Origin: Trichaptum fuscoviolaceum
Taxonomy: Eukaryota; Basidiomycota; Agaricomycetes; Hymenochaetales; Trichaptaceae
DNA: 64,000 nucleotides
Direction: 5' to 3'
Assembly: GCA_910574455.1 (NCBI GenBank)
Contig: CAJSYZ010000007.1
Span: 2,425,773-2,489,772 of the forward strand
Both the position numbers and the translations under genes were made by a program. The notes beneath the pieces were generated by a model. That model was not told where the DNA came from and ran no database searches. It saw only the letters and a list, made by a program, of their open reading frames with translations. Each line of letters begins with the position of its first letter. The first letter of the stretch is position 1. Below are positions 45,409 to 55,442 of this stretch, one piece after another.

Positions 45409-48129
45409 TTATACTTCATTGTCCGGAAGTGCATTCATGCCTAGCTTGAATTCACTTTCAGCTAGAGAAAAAGAGGTCTCAAGCTCTTCCACCGTTTGCC
45501 ATAGAGCGACACCATAAGTATAACCGTCGAGTACACTCTGATTATCCCTACCCCTCGCTTCGATGAGTCCGCAAGCTAAAATGGTACCAACTGCACGTCT
45601 GTGCCGATCAATGATTATGGCACCCGAATCCCCCGGTTCTGCGAACAAAGCATTGTTCCTATGCCCGATATTCCCTAAACCAACCGAACCCGGTGGGATC
45701 TGTAAAGCAATATGCGTAGTTTGCTCAACGTGCCCAGGGGAAACCTGCATAGATCTGAGAACGGCAGCAACGTTGTTGACCTCGCCTAACGTATGGCCAG
45801 TTTTCCAGCCCCATTTGTACACAGCTTTCTTAAACTCCACAGCGACGAGATTGTCGATGAAAGTCCATCCATAATCATAATCTGCGTCCAATTGGTGCTC
45901 CTGGACCCGGGGGAATATATTTTCTTTCGGAACATATCCCGCAATTCGGATTGGACTAAAGAAAGTCCCTCCCTTTCCAGCCAAGCCTAGACAAGAGTGC
46001 TTCTCGTGGTACAGACTGAGCTGCCGACGATGGAGGAAGCCTATTAATGTCGATGACGTTATAGAAATTGTTCCAACTGAGACCTTCACCATCAGTAGAG
46101 GAAAATTCAAATTCGTTGGGGAGGCATTGGTCGTCCACCTCGATCAAGCACCAATCCGTAAGGTAGGGTGTCTTGGAGATAGTCAAGTTACCCATTCTTC
46201 GAGGGGGAGCATTGGCCACTTTCCCAATACGATTATTAATCCACAAACATGGCGATGACGTCTTATCAAGCTAAGATTGCTCAATGAATTGACACTTGTT
46301 TACGATATCCGCGAAAGCTTGTTGTTCAGCAGACGGCGGAAGATCAGGTGCCAGTGGCTGAGTAAACGCTGCCGCTTCTAACTCATCGTGAAGCGCGCCA
46401 ATCATTGGCACATGGGCGGCTAGAGCCTCGCGAGAGAAGAGATAAATTGGGCAATTGTCGTTTGGGTCGCGCGGCTTATTTGTTGTATCTGCGTATGGAT
46501 CGTAGTCTCCGAATTTCGAAGGAACGTTGCCATGGCGAGTACCGAGGATGAACACCTTGAACGTCGTGTTATCGAGCTTTTGTAGGATAAAGAGCGACCC
46601 CGTTGAGAAGCGACCCTCCAGATTGCCAAGGCAAGTTCCTGTGACCATGGAGAAAGACGGTGTCATACGACTGATTGGCTTGTTGGCAGCTGCCACTGGC
46701 CTGCTTGGGAAATCCATCATGCGATCCCACAGGCGGAAATAATTATCGGCTCCCGCAGGTGCGGTGAACAGTATCTCTGTTGGGTAGGCGTAGGGTTCTG
46801 CCCCGTGAGCGCTAGCGACAAGGGGCCTGGTGCTGTTACCGTCATTATGCTCAGTGACATCCCCCGCACCTCCATTGTTTGTCGGAGCAGTGCGACGATC
46901 GGAACGTCTGGGAAGGTTGGTGAGTTCCGGATGAAAACTGAAGCCAGTGTGAACGGGAGCGGTATTGCCAACGCCAGTCTCAGCATGACCGCTAGCCAGA
47001 GTATTTGAGTCGCCGGTGCCAGTGCGCACAACAGGTGGAACACTGACAGAAGCTTTGCCCTGGCCTGAGGCGCTAATGATTTTTCGCTCCCTGAGCTCGA
47101 CCTCAACGTCGAAGATGCGCATTTCAAAGAGGAACTCTTTAACGCGTTCCGCGATGCGGCACGCATCTTCAGTGCGAAGTGACGGGTCGTTGACTCCGAT
47201 CAAAACAAAAACAGGGCACACCCGACTATCTCCGTAGGCAACACGGTTGGCTTCCAGACTGTTCCACCGCAAATTCTCGGAATCGAGATACTTCATGATC
47301 TTCTTGAGCAGTTGCGGCCATACATTGGCAATCTGGTGATTTCCAACAATGCCCACATATTTACGTTCTTTGGTCTCCGTCCAATTGGGACTGGTTCGCC
47401 CGAGCAGGCGCGGTTTGCCAGGGAAGCCAAGGTAGTAACCTTTCTGCTCCTCTTCTGACACATGTGTTCGTCGTGGGAGATAAGCGTTAGGATTTTGCGC
47501 GAGAATCGTATTCACAACCGCTGAAGACAGGACGGACTTGGTTTGCTGTGACTTCAAGTCTGGTTGAAGGGATGCGAGAGGAATTGATAGTAGGAGGCTT
47601 CCCCCCTCCGAGTCTAAGGAACTCGTGACGGTGAATGACCCACGGGCAGGGCCACCGGCAATGATAAATCGTTCCCCCAAACCTTGTCCTTGCACAGGTT
47701 CGTCATCAGTAATCGCAGTTTCTGGGGCCTGTGAAACTGGTAACGGGTTAAGTACCAATCAGTTTTGCCAGTGTCAGTGAAGGGAAGGAAGGACTCACTT
47801 TCAGTCGGCATTGATGAAGAATGTCCTCCTGCAGCTTCTTCAACGTTAACCCCTAGGGCCTGCAAAACTAGAGATGGGTGATGCAGTAATCAGTATTGCC
47901 AGTGTCAGTGAAGGAAGGCATAGGACGCACATTGCGCACTGAAAAGTGGCGTTGTAACTCCCAGTACATCTTCGTCTTGTACTATTGGGGTAGTCAGCAA
48001 TCAGTATTGCCTGTGACAGAGATGGAGAACGCAGAACTCACATCCGCGTCGGTCATTGTTTGCTCTACTAGTAGTATTCCTTGGATGTGGCCCTGGCAAG
48101 CCTGGAGGTTGGGGGGCGGTGGATGTCAT
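45409..48129 (-). CDS. Fusion protein with C-terminal trypsin-like (PA clan) protease fold
   Basis: Predicted start ATG 48129 gives MTSTAPQPPGLPGPHPRN, then three short phase-1 exons (QDEDVLGVTTPLFSAQ; LQALGVNVEEAAGGHSSS; SQAPETAITDDEPVQGQ). The main part contains PGKPRLLGRTSPNWTETKE, GIVGNHQIANVWPQLLKKIM, CPVFVLIGVNDPSL and IFDVEVELRER, a domain I have the impression of in other mushroom proteins. A PA-clan domain follows: TCLGNLEGRFSTGSLFILQ, VFILGTRHGNVP (candidate catalytic His) and DYGWTFIDNLVAVEF (candidate Asp). It also has ALFAEPGDSGAIIIDRHRR (GDSG serine motif) and VGTILACG. An in-frame TAG at 46271 lies between His and Asp; a 33-base intron or a nonsense mutation would explain it. 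A further ~43-base intron is needed near 46060. Substrate and role unknown. Confidence 0.6.
47737..48041 (-). repeat. Three homologous ~60-base introns with intervening phase-1 exons
   Basis: Introns at 47982-48041, 47868-47930 and 47737-47798 (60, 63, 62 bases) share the core CACTGACACTGGCAATACTG and pyrimidine-rich sequence before it. Sequence after the last two acceptors is also alike (TTTTGCAGGCCC and TTTCACAGGCCCC). All three interrupt codons at phase 1, so exons can be added without breaking frame. This looks like tandem copying of an intron-exon unit. Confidence 0.85.
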
Positions 48130-48731
48130 AGTGGTAGTACTGGTAGTAGTTGCTGGTTACTAGTAAGTAGTAGAAGTGAAAACAAGAGACTACTACTAAA
48201 TAAATAGTAGTACTAGTAGTACGTCACTGCCAGCAGAGCCTGAGGGTTCAAGTTCCGAGGCCAGTGAGTGCCAGTCTTTTATACAACTTCAACTCATCAT
48301 TCACACGCCGGTGCGGCGCCACCGTGACTCCGAGTCGGACAGGCTCGGAGTCACTGCCAGTGCCAGTGGTGCCACCGTGACTGCCAGTGGCACTGGCACT
48401 CAGGTGGCATCATGCACTCACTGGCACCTGAGGCTGAGGCTGCCACTGAAGGAGCCTTAACCTGAGGTGGCTGAGAAGTAACTTGAATTCAAATTCAATG
48501 ATAATGTGGAGTACAAATCATGAGGCTACTACTACTACTACTAGTAACTTCAACTTGAAGTTGAAGCAAACTTTGAACGCAACACGCCATTCAAGAAAAT
48601 GACAAACATCATACTAGTAGTAGTTGACCAGGAAGATAAAGATCAAGCAGCTCGTTGCATCCAAACCCTTCAAGTTGTCCTGTCACGGTACTCGTACACG
48701 GATACCTCCAAATCCGCCATTGCCAGTGGCT
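48130..48731. other. Mosaic intergenic spacer
   Basis: About 600 bases almost wholly made of the recurring words. CTACTAGTAG-type runs occur at 48136-48220, 48530-48545 and 48610; TGCCAGTGCCAGTGG at 48355-48440; ACTCCGAGTCGGAC at 48325; TTCAACTTGAAGTTGAA at 48545-48565. No gene. Confidence 0.6.
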
Positions 48732-49511
48732 TCACTGTGTGATCGTCTGAGTTGACACATCTGTGAGCTGCTGCACGCCTGCGCCTAAAATCCGAAGTAC
48801 CAAAGAATCAATGGGTAGTTCATCCTCAGCCTGCGAGTTGGCGCCTAGTAAGATGGACCGCAACTTCTGGCCCCAAAAACGCCCACTGATATGCGACTCA
48901 TTGAAATTCCGGCCGTAAGGCTTGTTTTGATCCGCTATCTCGCATAATGTGAGCAGTCGGGTTTTTACAGGTTCGGGGAAAACATCCTTTTGCACTTTCA
49001 AAATGTCCTCAGCATTCTCAACAAATGTGCGAAGGCCAGCGGGGTCACTGATTTCAGAGCGGTCATGGGCAACCTTGTTTAAAAACATTCGGAATCGTGT
49101 GTCGTTGAAAATGTCAGGGACGAGTTCGTCTACCAAGATAATTCTCATCGCAGTGTCGAGGGTTAAAGCCTTCTCCCTATGCTCATTACGTCGATTCAAT
49201 AGCCGCCGTAGTCTCAAATCATCGGGAGACACGCTCGTGTCTTTCACGGGCTTTGGGGATGGGTTCGTTCGTCTGACCCGCTTTCAGGTCGGCGGATGCC
49301 ATTGGCACGGTGGCCTCCATTTTCAGGCATAAACGGTCGAAGTATTCTTGCATCTCCTTCAACGCGACATTGACCTGCGGCACTTCGAGAGTCCCGCCTA
49401 CAGCCACGCACGGTATATCCTCCGGGCCCACGTACTCTTGCCCGTCCAGCTCAGCCATCCTGGCAAAGTGGTCCTCGAAGTGGAACTTTACCATCAAGCC
49501 TTTGAACCGAT

Positions 49512-49519
49512 GTTCATAC
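49512..49519. repeat. Target-site duplication, left (GTTCATAC)
   Basis: Eight bases GTTCATAC directly left of the hAT end TAGAGC; the identical copy follows the right end at 51739-51746. An 8-bp duplication is the hAT signature. Confidence 0.9.
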
Positions 49520-50639
49520 TAGAGCATGACACGGGTGCACCCGTGGGTACCCGTGATCCGCAAATACAGGTACCTGTGGCAAAAAAATCACTACCTGGAT
49601 CCGACCCGGATCCGTGGGAAACGGATCCAGGTGCACCCGCACCCGTTACCTGCAATACCTGCAGGTACCTGTTAGCACCTGCAGGTATTTGCAGTAGGTC
49701 ATGAGAATACTGTGCAATATTGTTCACTCAATAGCCCAGTCGATGGCCTCAGCCTTGACTTGCCCTTACGGGTTACTCCTGTCCTCAGACGTGGAGATGT
49801 AGCTCATGAATGAAACAAGCTCAACAGCCTGGATGATGGCCTCAGCCGCACCCGACCAACAGGGACTCCTTGTGCCTCAGCATAGAAGTCAGATGTTGAG
49901 CTAACAGTATAGCTGCCTGGCTTTGTGCTTTCGCGCGAAGTCAAGCAGTTCAAACCACCATACACCCAACCACATCCAGTAAAGGATAAGACACAGTGAG
50001 AGCCGTCAAACTCAATGAGCCTTCATGTGGATGAAGGCTCACTTACACGGATCCCCTGGGGTGAGTTCGACGTGTGTGAGATATTACAGGTCTTGGGCAT
50101 GGGGACCCTCCCTGGACAAGTGCTTCTTTGTGTGAGCAAGCCCCAGGAATCACCAGGGTGAGCAAGCAGCAGATGAAAGTGCAGCCCAAATGGGGTGTGC
50201 AGGCGGCGAGCTATCATCTGTTGCTGCTACCCTGGCTGTCCCAAAGATGGTGCTGGCGATTGATGAGTTTTGCGCCGAATCGAATGAAAGCTGGACGATA
50301 GGAAAGCCCTCAGGAAGACGAAGACGAAGGTGTTCTTAGTTTTGTGAAGGCTTGAATCAAGCCCGAGTTATGGGCGATGTTTTCGGCCAAAGGGGGAAAG
50401 TGTAGTGGTGGTGATGGCGGGATGTGAGTTGATGTGTAAAATAACTATGAATTAGCGAACGTACTTCTTTGGACGACGGCCACCCCGTGCTCACTGTTGA
50501 CCACCGTCACCCGTCTTCTCCTTTCTCATTGATTTTCCTTCAACATAGTCCAAATCTTCCTCCTGCAAGACTCTCCTCTCACCGGACACGCGGAGCCATC
50601 CACTGGCGCTGGCGCTGTTGTTCTATGCACGCCGCTTTC

Positions 50640-51060
50640 GCCCTGTCTCATAGCTCGTCGGCATCAAGTACGCCTTCGCGCTTACATGTGGGCACGTCGT
50701 CTTTTTGACGAGCAGATGGGACTGGAATTCGGGAAGGGTGGTGACGAGGTCATTGAGGTATGATGATTGCCCGCGAAGCTCGTCTGCAGCCCGTCATCGC
50801 AATACATATCTTGTCCTCCGCTCCTGGGCGCACCTTCTGCGCCTCATCCGCAATCTCTCCAAACAGCCACAGTCTCTCCTCGGTCGAAGCTGAGCGGGTC
50901 TCAATGAGCTCAATCAGTTTGTAGATTTTCGAGGTTAGAGAGGTAACGGTCGACGTGAGCACGGTGTCGAGCTTGCGGAGGTCGGCAAAGCGGGAGAGGT
51001 CCAGAGGGAGGGAGTCGAGAGTCTGCGCATAGTCCGCGCGCGCGTCGCAGAGAATCGATG
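50640..51060 (-). pseudogene. Captured fragment of an ING-family (inhibitor of growth) gene
   Basis: ING proteins read H3K4me3 through a PHD finger and recruit acetyltransferase or deacetylase complexes. The minus strand reads DYAQTLDSLPLDLSRFADLR, KLDTVLTSTVTSLTSKIYKL and EERLWLFGEIADEAQKVRPG. This is the ING N-terminal dimerisation domain. After a one-base frameshift near 50790 it continues AADELRGQSSYLNDLVTTLP and EFQSHLLVKKTTCPHVSAK. The PHD finger and the gene start are missing. It lies wholly inside the hAT element, so it is best read as transduplicated host sequence. GC content is higher than the surrounding element. Confidence 0.75.
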
Positions 51061-51167
51061 GCCGTCGTTCCGTCGAAAGAACTAAGTCGACCAGAAGCAC
51101 GCGCCTATGCGCAGACTCCAGTCAACCGTCCGTAGTATGTCTTCTGCGTGCGCAGCGCAATCGTCGC

Positions 51168-51330
51168 TCGTGAGAAGTCCGAAGACAAGAAACAGACTGG
51201 ACTCTTGCACGTCCGTAAAAGTCTTGCGCCGTCCGTAAGAATGTTGCGCGCCGCCGTAGTCGAAAGCCCGAAGACAAGAAACAACTGGACTCTTGCACGT
51301 CCGTAAAAGTCTTGCGCCGCCGTCTTCAAA
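51168..51330. repeat. Direct repeats inside the hAT element
   Basis: The segment GAAGACAAGAAACA, then CTGGACTCTTGCACGTCCG and TAAAAGTCTTGCGCCG, occurs at about 51179-51230 and again at about 51270-51320. Partial copies of its start lie near 51340 (GAGGACAAGAAAC). It is an internal duplication of the element. Confidence 0.8.
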
Positions 51331-51738
51331 AGCCCGAGGACAAGAAACAAAAAGCCGCAAGAAACAAGTCCTACAGAACGCGCACACAGCGCAGACGTCA
51401 GACTCGTCCTCGTTCTCGCTCTCGCTGTCGCACGTAGTGGTAGGGGAAAGAAAGCTAAATTTTCACACGGTGTACAAGACGCGACTAACACAAGTTATTA
51501 TCGCGTGTGAACTCCGGTCACGCAACTAACCTGACCGTTCCTCAATGTCTGCGGCCTACGGCCACTGCAGGTACCTGCAGGTACCTGCACAGGTACCTGA
51601 GCTTAAGAAAAGTCATACCTGGATCCGCAGGTAAGCGTGGGAAACAGGTACCTGCATGCGGGTGCACCCGGAGCCGCAGGTTTTTGCTGCAGGTACCTAC
51701 AGGTACCTACGGGTGACACGCACCCGTGTCATGCTCTA

Positions 51739-51746
51739 GTTCATAC
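51739..51746. repeat. Target-site duplication, right (GTTCATAC)
   Basis: Second copy of the 8-bp target sequence, directly after the right hAT end GCTCTA. Confidence 0.9.
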
Positions 51747-52057
51747 ATTTGGTCGTCAAAGAGATAGCCGGTAAAATCCTTATCCAGTATTACTTTCGCG
51801 TTTGTGTTCCAGGCCGCGTCGGCATCCAGCAAATCAATAGTCTGAGGATCCATCGGGTTCCTTTCCAGCTGGCTTAGCCGGCGATCGAGGAGGAAGAATA
51901 GTCTTCGGTGAAATTCGAAGACTATAAAAAATCGGACCAGGAAAAATTTGAACTGGTCGACGATTGATGCGTTAAGTGGTGGCTGCCAGGAGTATGGCGT
52001 CGCCGTCTTTTCCTTTGATGCATCCTCCGACACATCCACAGCCTCGAACTCATCCTT

Positions 52058-52252
52058 TCCATTTCCCTTTCCCCTTTCCCTTTCCCTTTCCCTTTCCTTT
52101 CCCTTTCCCCCTTTCCCTTTCCCTTTCCCTTTCCCTTTCCCTTTCCCTTTCCCTTTCCCTTTCCCTTTCCCTTTCCCTTTCCCTTTCCCTTTCCCTTTCC
52201 CTTTCCCTTTCCCTTTCCCTTTCCCTTTCCCTTTCCCTTCCCCTTTCCTTCA
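52058..52252. repeat. Hexanucleotide microsatellite (TTTCCC)n, coding for Gly-Lys repeats on the minus strand
   Basis: Roughly 32 copies of CCCTTT/TTTCCC, nearly perfect through 52110-52235, with irregular ends. On the minus strand, in the frame of the upstream exon, it encodes about thirty Gly-Lys dipeptides; in another frame it encodes Arg-Glu repeats. The protein frame before the tract and the frame after it differ, so slippage in the irregular part controls whether the halves are joined. Confidence 0.95.
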
Positions 52253-53399
52253 TCATTTCCCTTCGCATACGCCTCTGTCAGCTCTAACTCTGCCAAGGAC
52301 TTGGTGATGTCGACAATCAGGTCGTCGAATAGATGCCTTGGAATGATAGCAATGTCATTAGACAGGATTGTCGCTGGGCCCTGAGCTATGCCACTCATGC
52401 CGACTTCGCCTGTACGTCGTCCTTCCTTTAGCTTCTTGCCTGGCCCAGGTGATAGGGTCGCGAACTTCATGTAGAGTTGTTCAACCTTGTTCAAAAAATT
52501 TCGAATCATAAAACCACTTTCGCCAGTAACGTCATAAGGGATGACCTGTTTTGGAGAGAAGAATCCTTTCTCTAATGGGAACGCAATTATGAAGCTTTTC
52601 ATGACGACTACCCTATTGTCCTCGCAGAGGGTGCGTATTTTACTGCTGGCTTTGGCGGCTTCGTTCTGGGTGAGATCCTGTGAGCTTCATTTGTTTTACG
52701 ATAGCAGCTCAAAATTGGCTTACCCCTTTGGCGGCTGCCGCACTAATCTGTAAGTCGTGTACTGTGTATACAAGACCCTTCACTGTCTCCTGCAAACACT
52801 TGTAAGTCCCAGCCATCTCCTCGAGTGTCACTTTGTCCGCCTTCGAGTCCAATTCCTCAGTCACATCAACGAATGCGTCGTCAATAGCCCGTATATGTCC
52901 TACAATCCGCTGTTCCTTTTCTAGTGACTGCTTTCGATAATTTTCCAGGTTAGTGAGCCTGCGCGAAGTCACGGCGAAGAGACTCTCCTGAGCTGAAGCT
53001 CTCGCGATTAGGGTGTAATCTTGAGCGAGCTGTTTCTTTAGAGCTTCAATAGCGTCCTCATGCTTTTTCAATTGCTCCTCATGTATATCCTTCTCCTTGT
53101 GAAGCTGGAGTGAGTCAGTCGCCCGGCTGAAGTTGGCTTCTGAGAGGTTTGATTCGACATTTGAGATAAGTTTTTTGGTTTTCATCAACTCATTCTGCAA
53201 AAGCTTTAATTGCTCCTGATCACTGTCCCGCTTATTTATCAGGAGTTCCCTATGCCTCCGTTCGAAATCTTCCTTTTCATCTCGAAGCCTTCTTTCTTTC
53301 TCCTCAGTGTCGATCCGAAGTTGCTCTAGCTCTTTCATAGAGGCTAAGGCCTTCATGATATCGTCGTAGGGGGAACGGCCGATGTGTTTGTGGATGTTG

Positions 53400-53777
53400 C
53401 TGCCACTGTCAGATGATCAGAATCGGATGCGTACTCAGGCTGGCGCCGTAACTCACGACTTGGATACGTCAGCTTCATGTTCCGACACCTTCAAGTTCAA
53501 GTTTCCGGCCTCACTGGCATGTAATTCCGTGACTTCGCCACTTGATGCGTGCATTCCAAATTCAAGAATGGTCAGACTCGGACGCGCACTCAGGCTGATA
53601 CCGTTACTCACGACTCGGATTCGGCGTCAGCTTCCAGCACTGGCACCTTACTGGTACTAGCCTCACAGTCACTAGCAGCCTGAGCGGTATGTGATTCCAA
53701 GACTTCGCCACTGCCAGTGGGCCAAATTTAAGAGTCAGAATCAGGCGCATAGTAATCAGGCTGAGACCGTCACTCAC
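53400..53777 (-). repeat. Three homologous introns with intervening phase-2 exons
   Basis: Introns 53672-53777, 53514-53611 and 53400-53456 all begin GTGAGTnACGG, followed by CAGCCTGA and then CGC and a TCCGAnTCTGA-like stretch. The first two also share AATTTGG and GTGGCGAAGTC. The exons between them are short, phase 2, and start TGA(C/G)... after the acceptor. The third intron is a shortened version. Confidence 0.85.
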
Positions 53778-54104
53778 GGTTTGTCCGGAAGTCCGTTTGC
53801 GATTATTACAGCTGCGCGTGCTGCTAGGTCTGTCTTTTTTGTTCCGGGTTTCTCCACCCATGCTTGCAAGATGAATTTTATATGGTCAAGGACGTTTGCC
53901 AAGTAAATATCCTCCTTCGCAACGGGGTGTGAACCCAATCCTATACTAGCCGCTGTTTTTAGTAAAGGAATGGAAATTAGTAGTGAATATTTCAGACAAC
54001 TGTCAGTATACCATGACGATATACGGACCATTAACAATATGGTGAGCCCTACTATCAGCGTTTCCTGTGCCGGACATAAATACGTTGAAAGTATCTGATG
54101 CCAT

Positions 54105-55442
54105 GTTCAAGTTGATGTTTTTTCTGCTATGTATTGATAAAAGTTGCGGCGGGCTGGGGCACAGAGACAGCCAGCGCAGTTTAGTTCAAGTTTCAGGTTC
54201 AATTTGACTCTGGATGGGTATTGGGTTACTGCTAAAGCCTAGTCCGGACGCTCACTACTAGTAGTAGCAGGCTGAAGTTCAAGGACTCGGAGTTGCCACT
54301 GGCACTGGTGACTGCGAGTCGGAGTCACCGTGACGCACGCGGCGGTGACGAGTCAGCGGTTCAAGTTCAACTTGAATCTGGCTGCCAGTGGCAGCTACTA
54401 CTACTACTACTATACTACTACTAGTAGTAGTACTACTAGTACTAGTAGTGCACGGCGCCGGTGACTCAGCACGACTTTGAAGTTCAAGTTGCTGCTGGCA
54501 ACGGCCCGTTTCGAACTCCGGACAGGAAGTCCCCTGTCACTGCCAGTGCCCAGCCTCAGGCTGCCAGTGAGTGCCAGTGAGTGACAATCTCCGAGTCTAC
54601 CACTGTTAGTAATACTACTAGTAGTAGTATTAGTAGTATTAGAGCTCTAGTTGTAGTACTAAAATACGTACATGTGCGGAACATCCGATTCGGCTCTGAA
54701 CAAGTTCCGGCCACTGGCACTGGCAGACGATCTTCAAGGCCTGGCTGAGCTTCAGTTGAGGAGGGCCGGTGACAAGCACAATGATATGGGCTTCGAAGTA
54801 GTTGCGACAGATGGGGCAGAATCCGGGTTCTTGAGAGCTGAACCGACATCCAGAAGTAGAGGGGATTCAAGGCCTGACACACCTGAGTTCGGATAGCAAG
54901 AGAGCGCCGGAAGGGCCTACTACTACTACTACTACTATAGTACTACTACTACTAGTAGTAGGCCAACACCGGCAGCCTCACTCCACTGGGCTGGCAGGCT
55001 GACCTGATCCCGGGCCGGGTCCTGCCAGTGGCAGTGGCAGTGGCACAAACTTGAACGTGGCTCAAATTGTCCCGATATAACTGAAGGACCAAGTCGCCAG
55101 AGGCCTTTATCGAGGGTCCCACAAATCGGCAGTCTGCTGAGTTTCCGCTGAGTGAGAGTTCACTAAAGTTAGTACTAGTAAGTTAGTAACTACCGCCTGT
55201 CATCATTCACTCACACCAATGTGACTGGCACTGGTACTCACTGGCAGGCTCAGCCTGAGGATGATGACCGATGATGCCCCTATAGATCCACGCCGTTCAC
55301 ACGGCGCTTAAACTTGAACCATCCTTCGTCAACAAGCCTTGCTTTTCTTTCAATTACTACTCTCCGCCACTGGTAGTGGCACACCATTACTGGTATTTCT
55401 TACCATTGAGGCTCGAAGTTAGGTTACTGTCAAACTCCCAGC
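54105..55442. other. Mosaic intergenic region rich in palindromic words
   Basis: 1.3 kb without a supported gene. CTACTACTAGTAGTAG-type runs occur at 54258, 54395-54450, 54605-54640 and 54918-54962. TGCCAGTGGCA types occur at 54295, 54375, 54535-54575, 54710 and 55020. GGACTCGGAGT and CGAGTCGGAGTC occur near 54285-54330. It should hold promoters for the divergent genes at 54104 (minus) and 55443 (plus). Confidence 0.6.

Larger units (their letters stand above)
49520..51738. mobile_element. Non-autonomous hAT element (2219 bp) with captured gene fragment
   Basis: Ends are perfect inverted repeats for at least 19 bases (TAGAGCATGACACGGGTGC) flanked by 8-bp direct repeats GTTCATAC. Subterminal zones (49555-49690 and 51555-51715) are packed with GGTACCTGCAGGTACC-like and ACCCGTGGGTACCCGT words. 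These are typical of hAT transposase binding zones. No transposase motif was found inside, so movement would need a hAT transposase from elsewhere. The interior contains a frameshifted ING-type gene fragment (50640-51060) and ~55-bp direct repeats (51175-51320). It interrupts a coding exon of the orphan gene between QMYE and HRFKG. Confidence 0.9.
48732..54104 (-). pseudogene. Large coiled-coil orphan gene interrupted by a hAT element
   Basis: Not recognised. ATG at 54104 gives MASDTFNVFMSGTGNADSR, then GLGSHPVAKEDIYLANVLDH and WVEKPGTKKTDLAARAA. Short phase-2 exons (DCEASTSKVPVLEADAES; EAGNLNLKVSEHEADVSK) follow. A long coiled-coil exon (52709-53356; MKELEQLRIDTEEKERRLRD, KEDFERRHRELLINK) comes next, then a globular part (FPLEKGFFSPKQVIPYDVTG). 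A Gly-Lys repeat tract leads to QPPLNASIVDQFKFFLVRFF and FTGYLFDDQMYE. A 2.2-kb hAT insertion separates this from HRFKGLMVKFHFEDHFAR (49500). The C-terminal exons end near 48732. Removing the insert and one target copy restores the frame across the junction. The Gly-Lys tract joins two different frames, and the joint near 49250 needs a very short intron or frameshift. Probably inactive in this strain. Confidence 0.6.

Noticed and set aside
52050..52268. Arg-Glu repeat protein
   Set aside because: Alternative frame of the hexanucleotide microsatellite without its own upstream sequence.
53604..53861. Minus-strand ORF reading through intron sequences
   Set aside because: It spans donor and acceptor sites of the intron-exon repeat; better explained by splicing.
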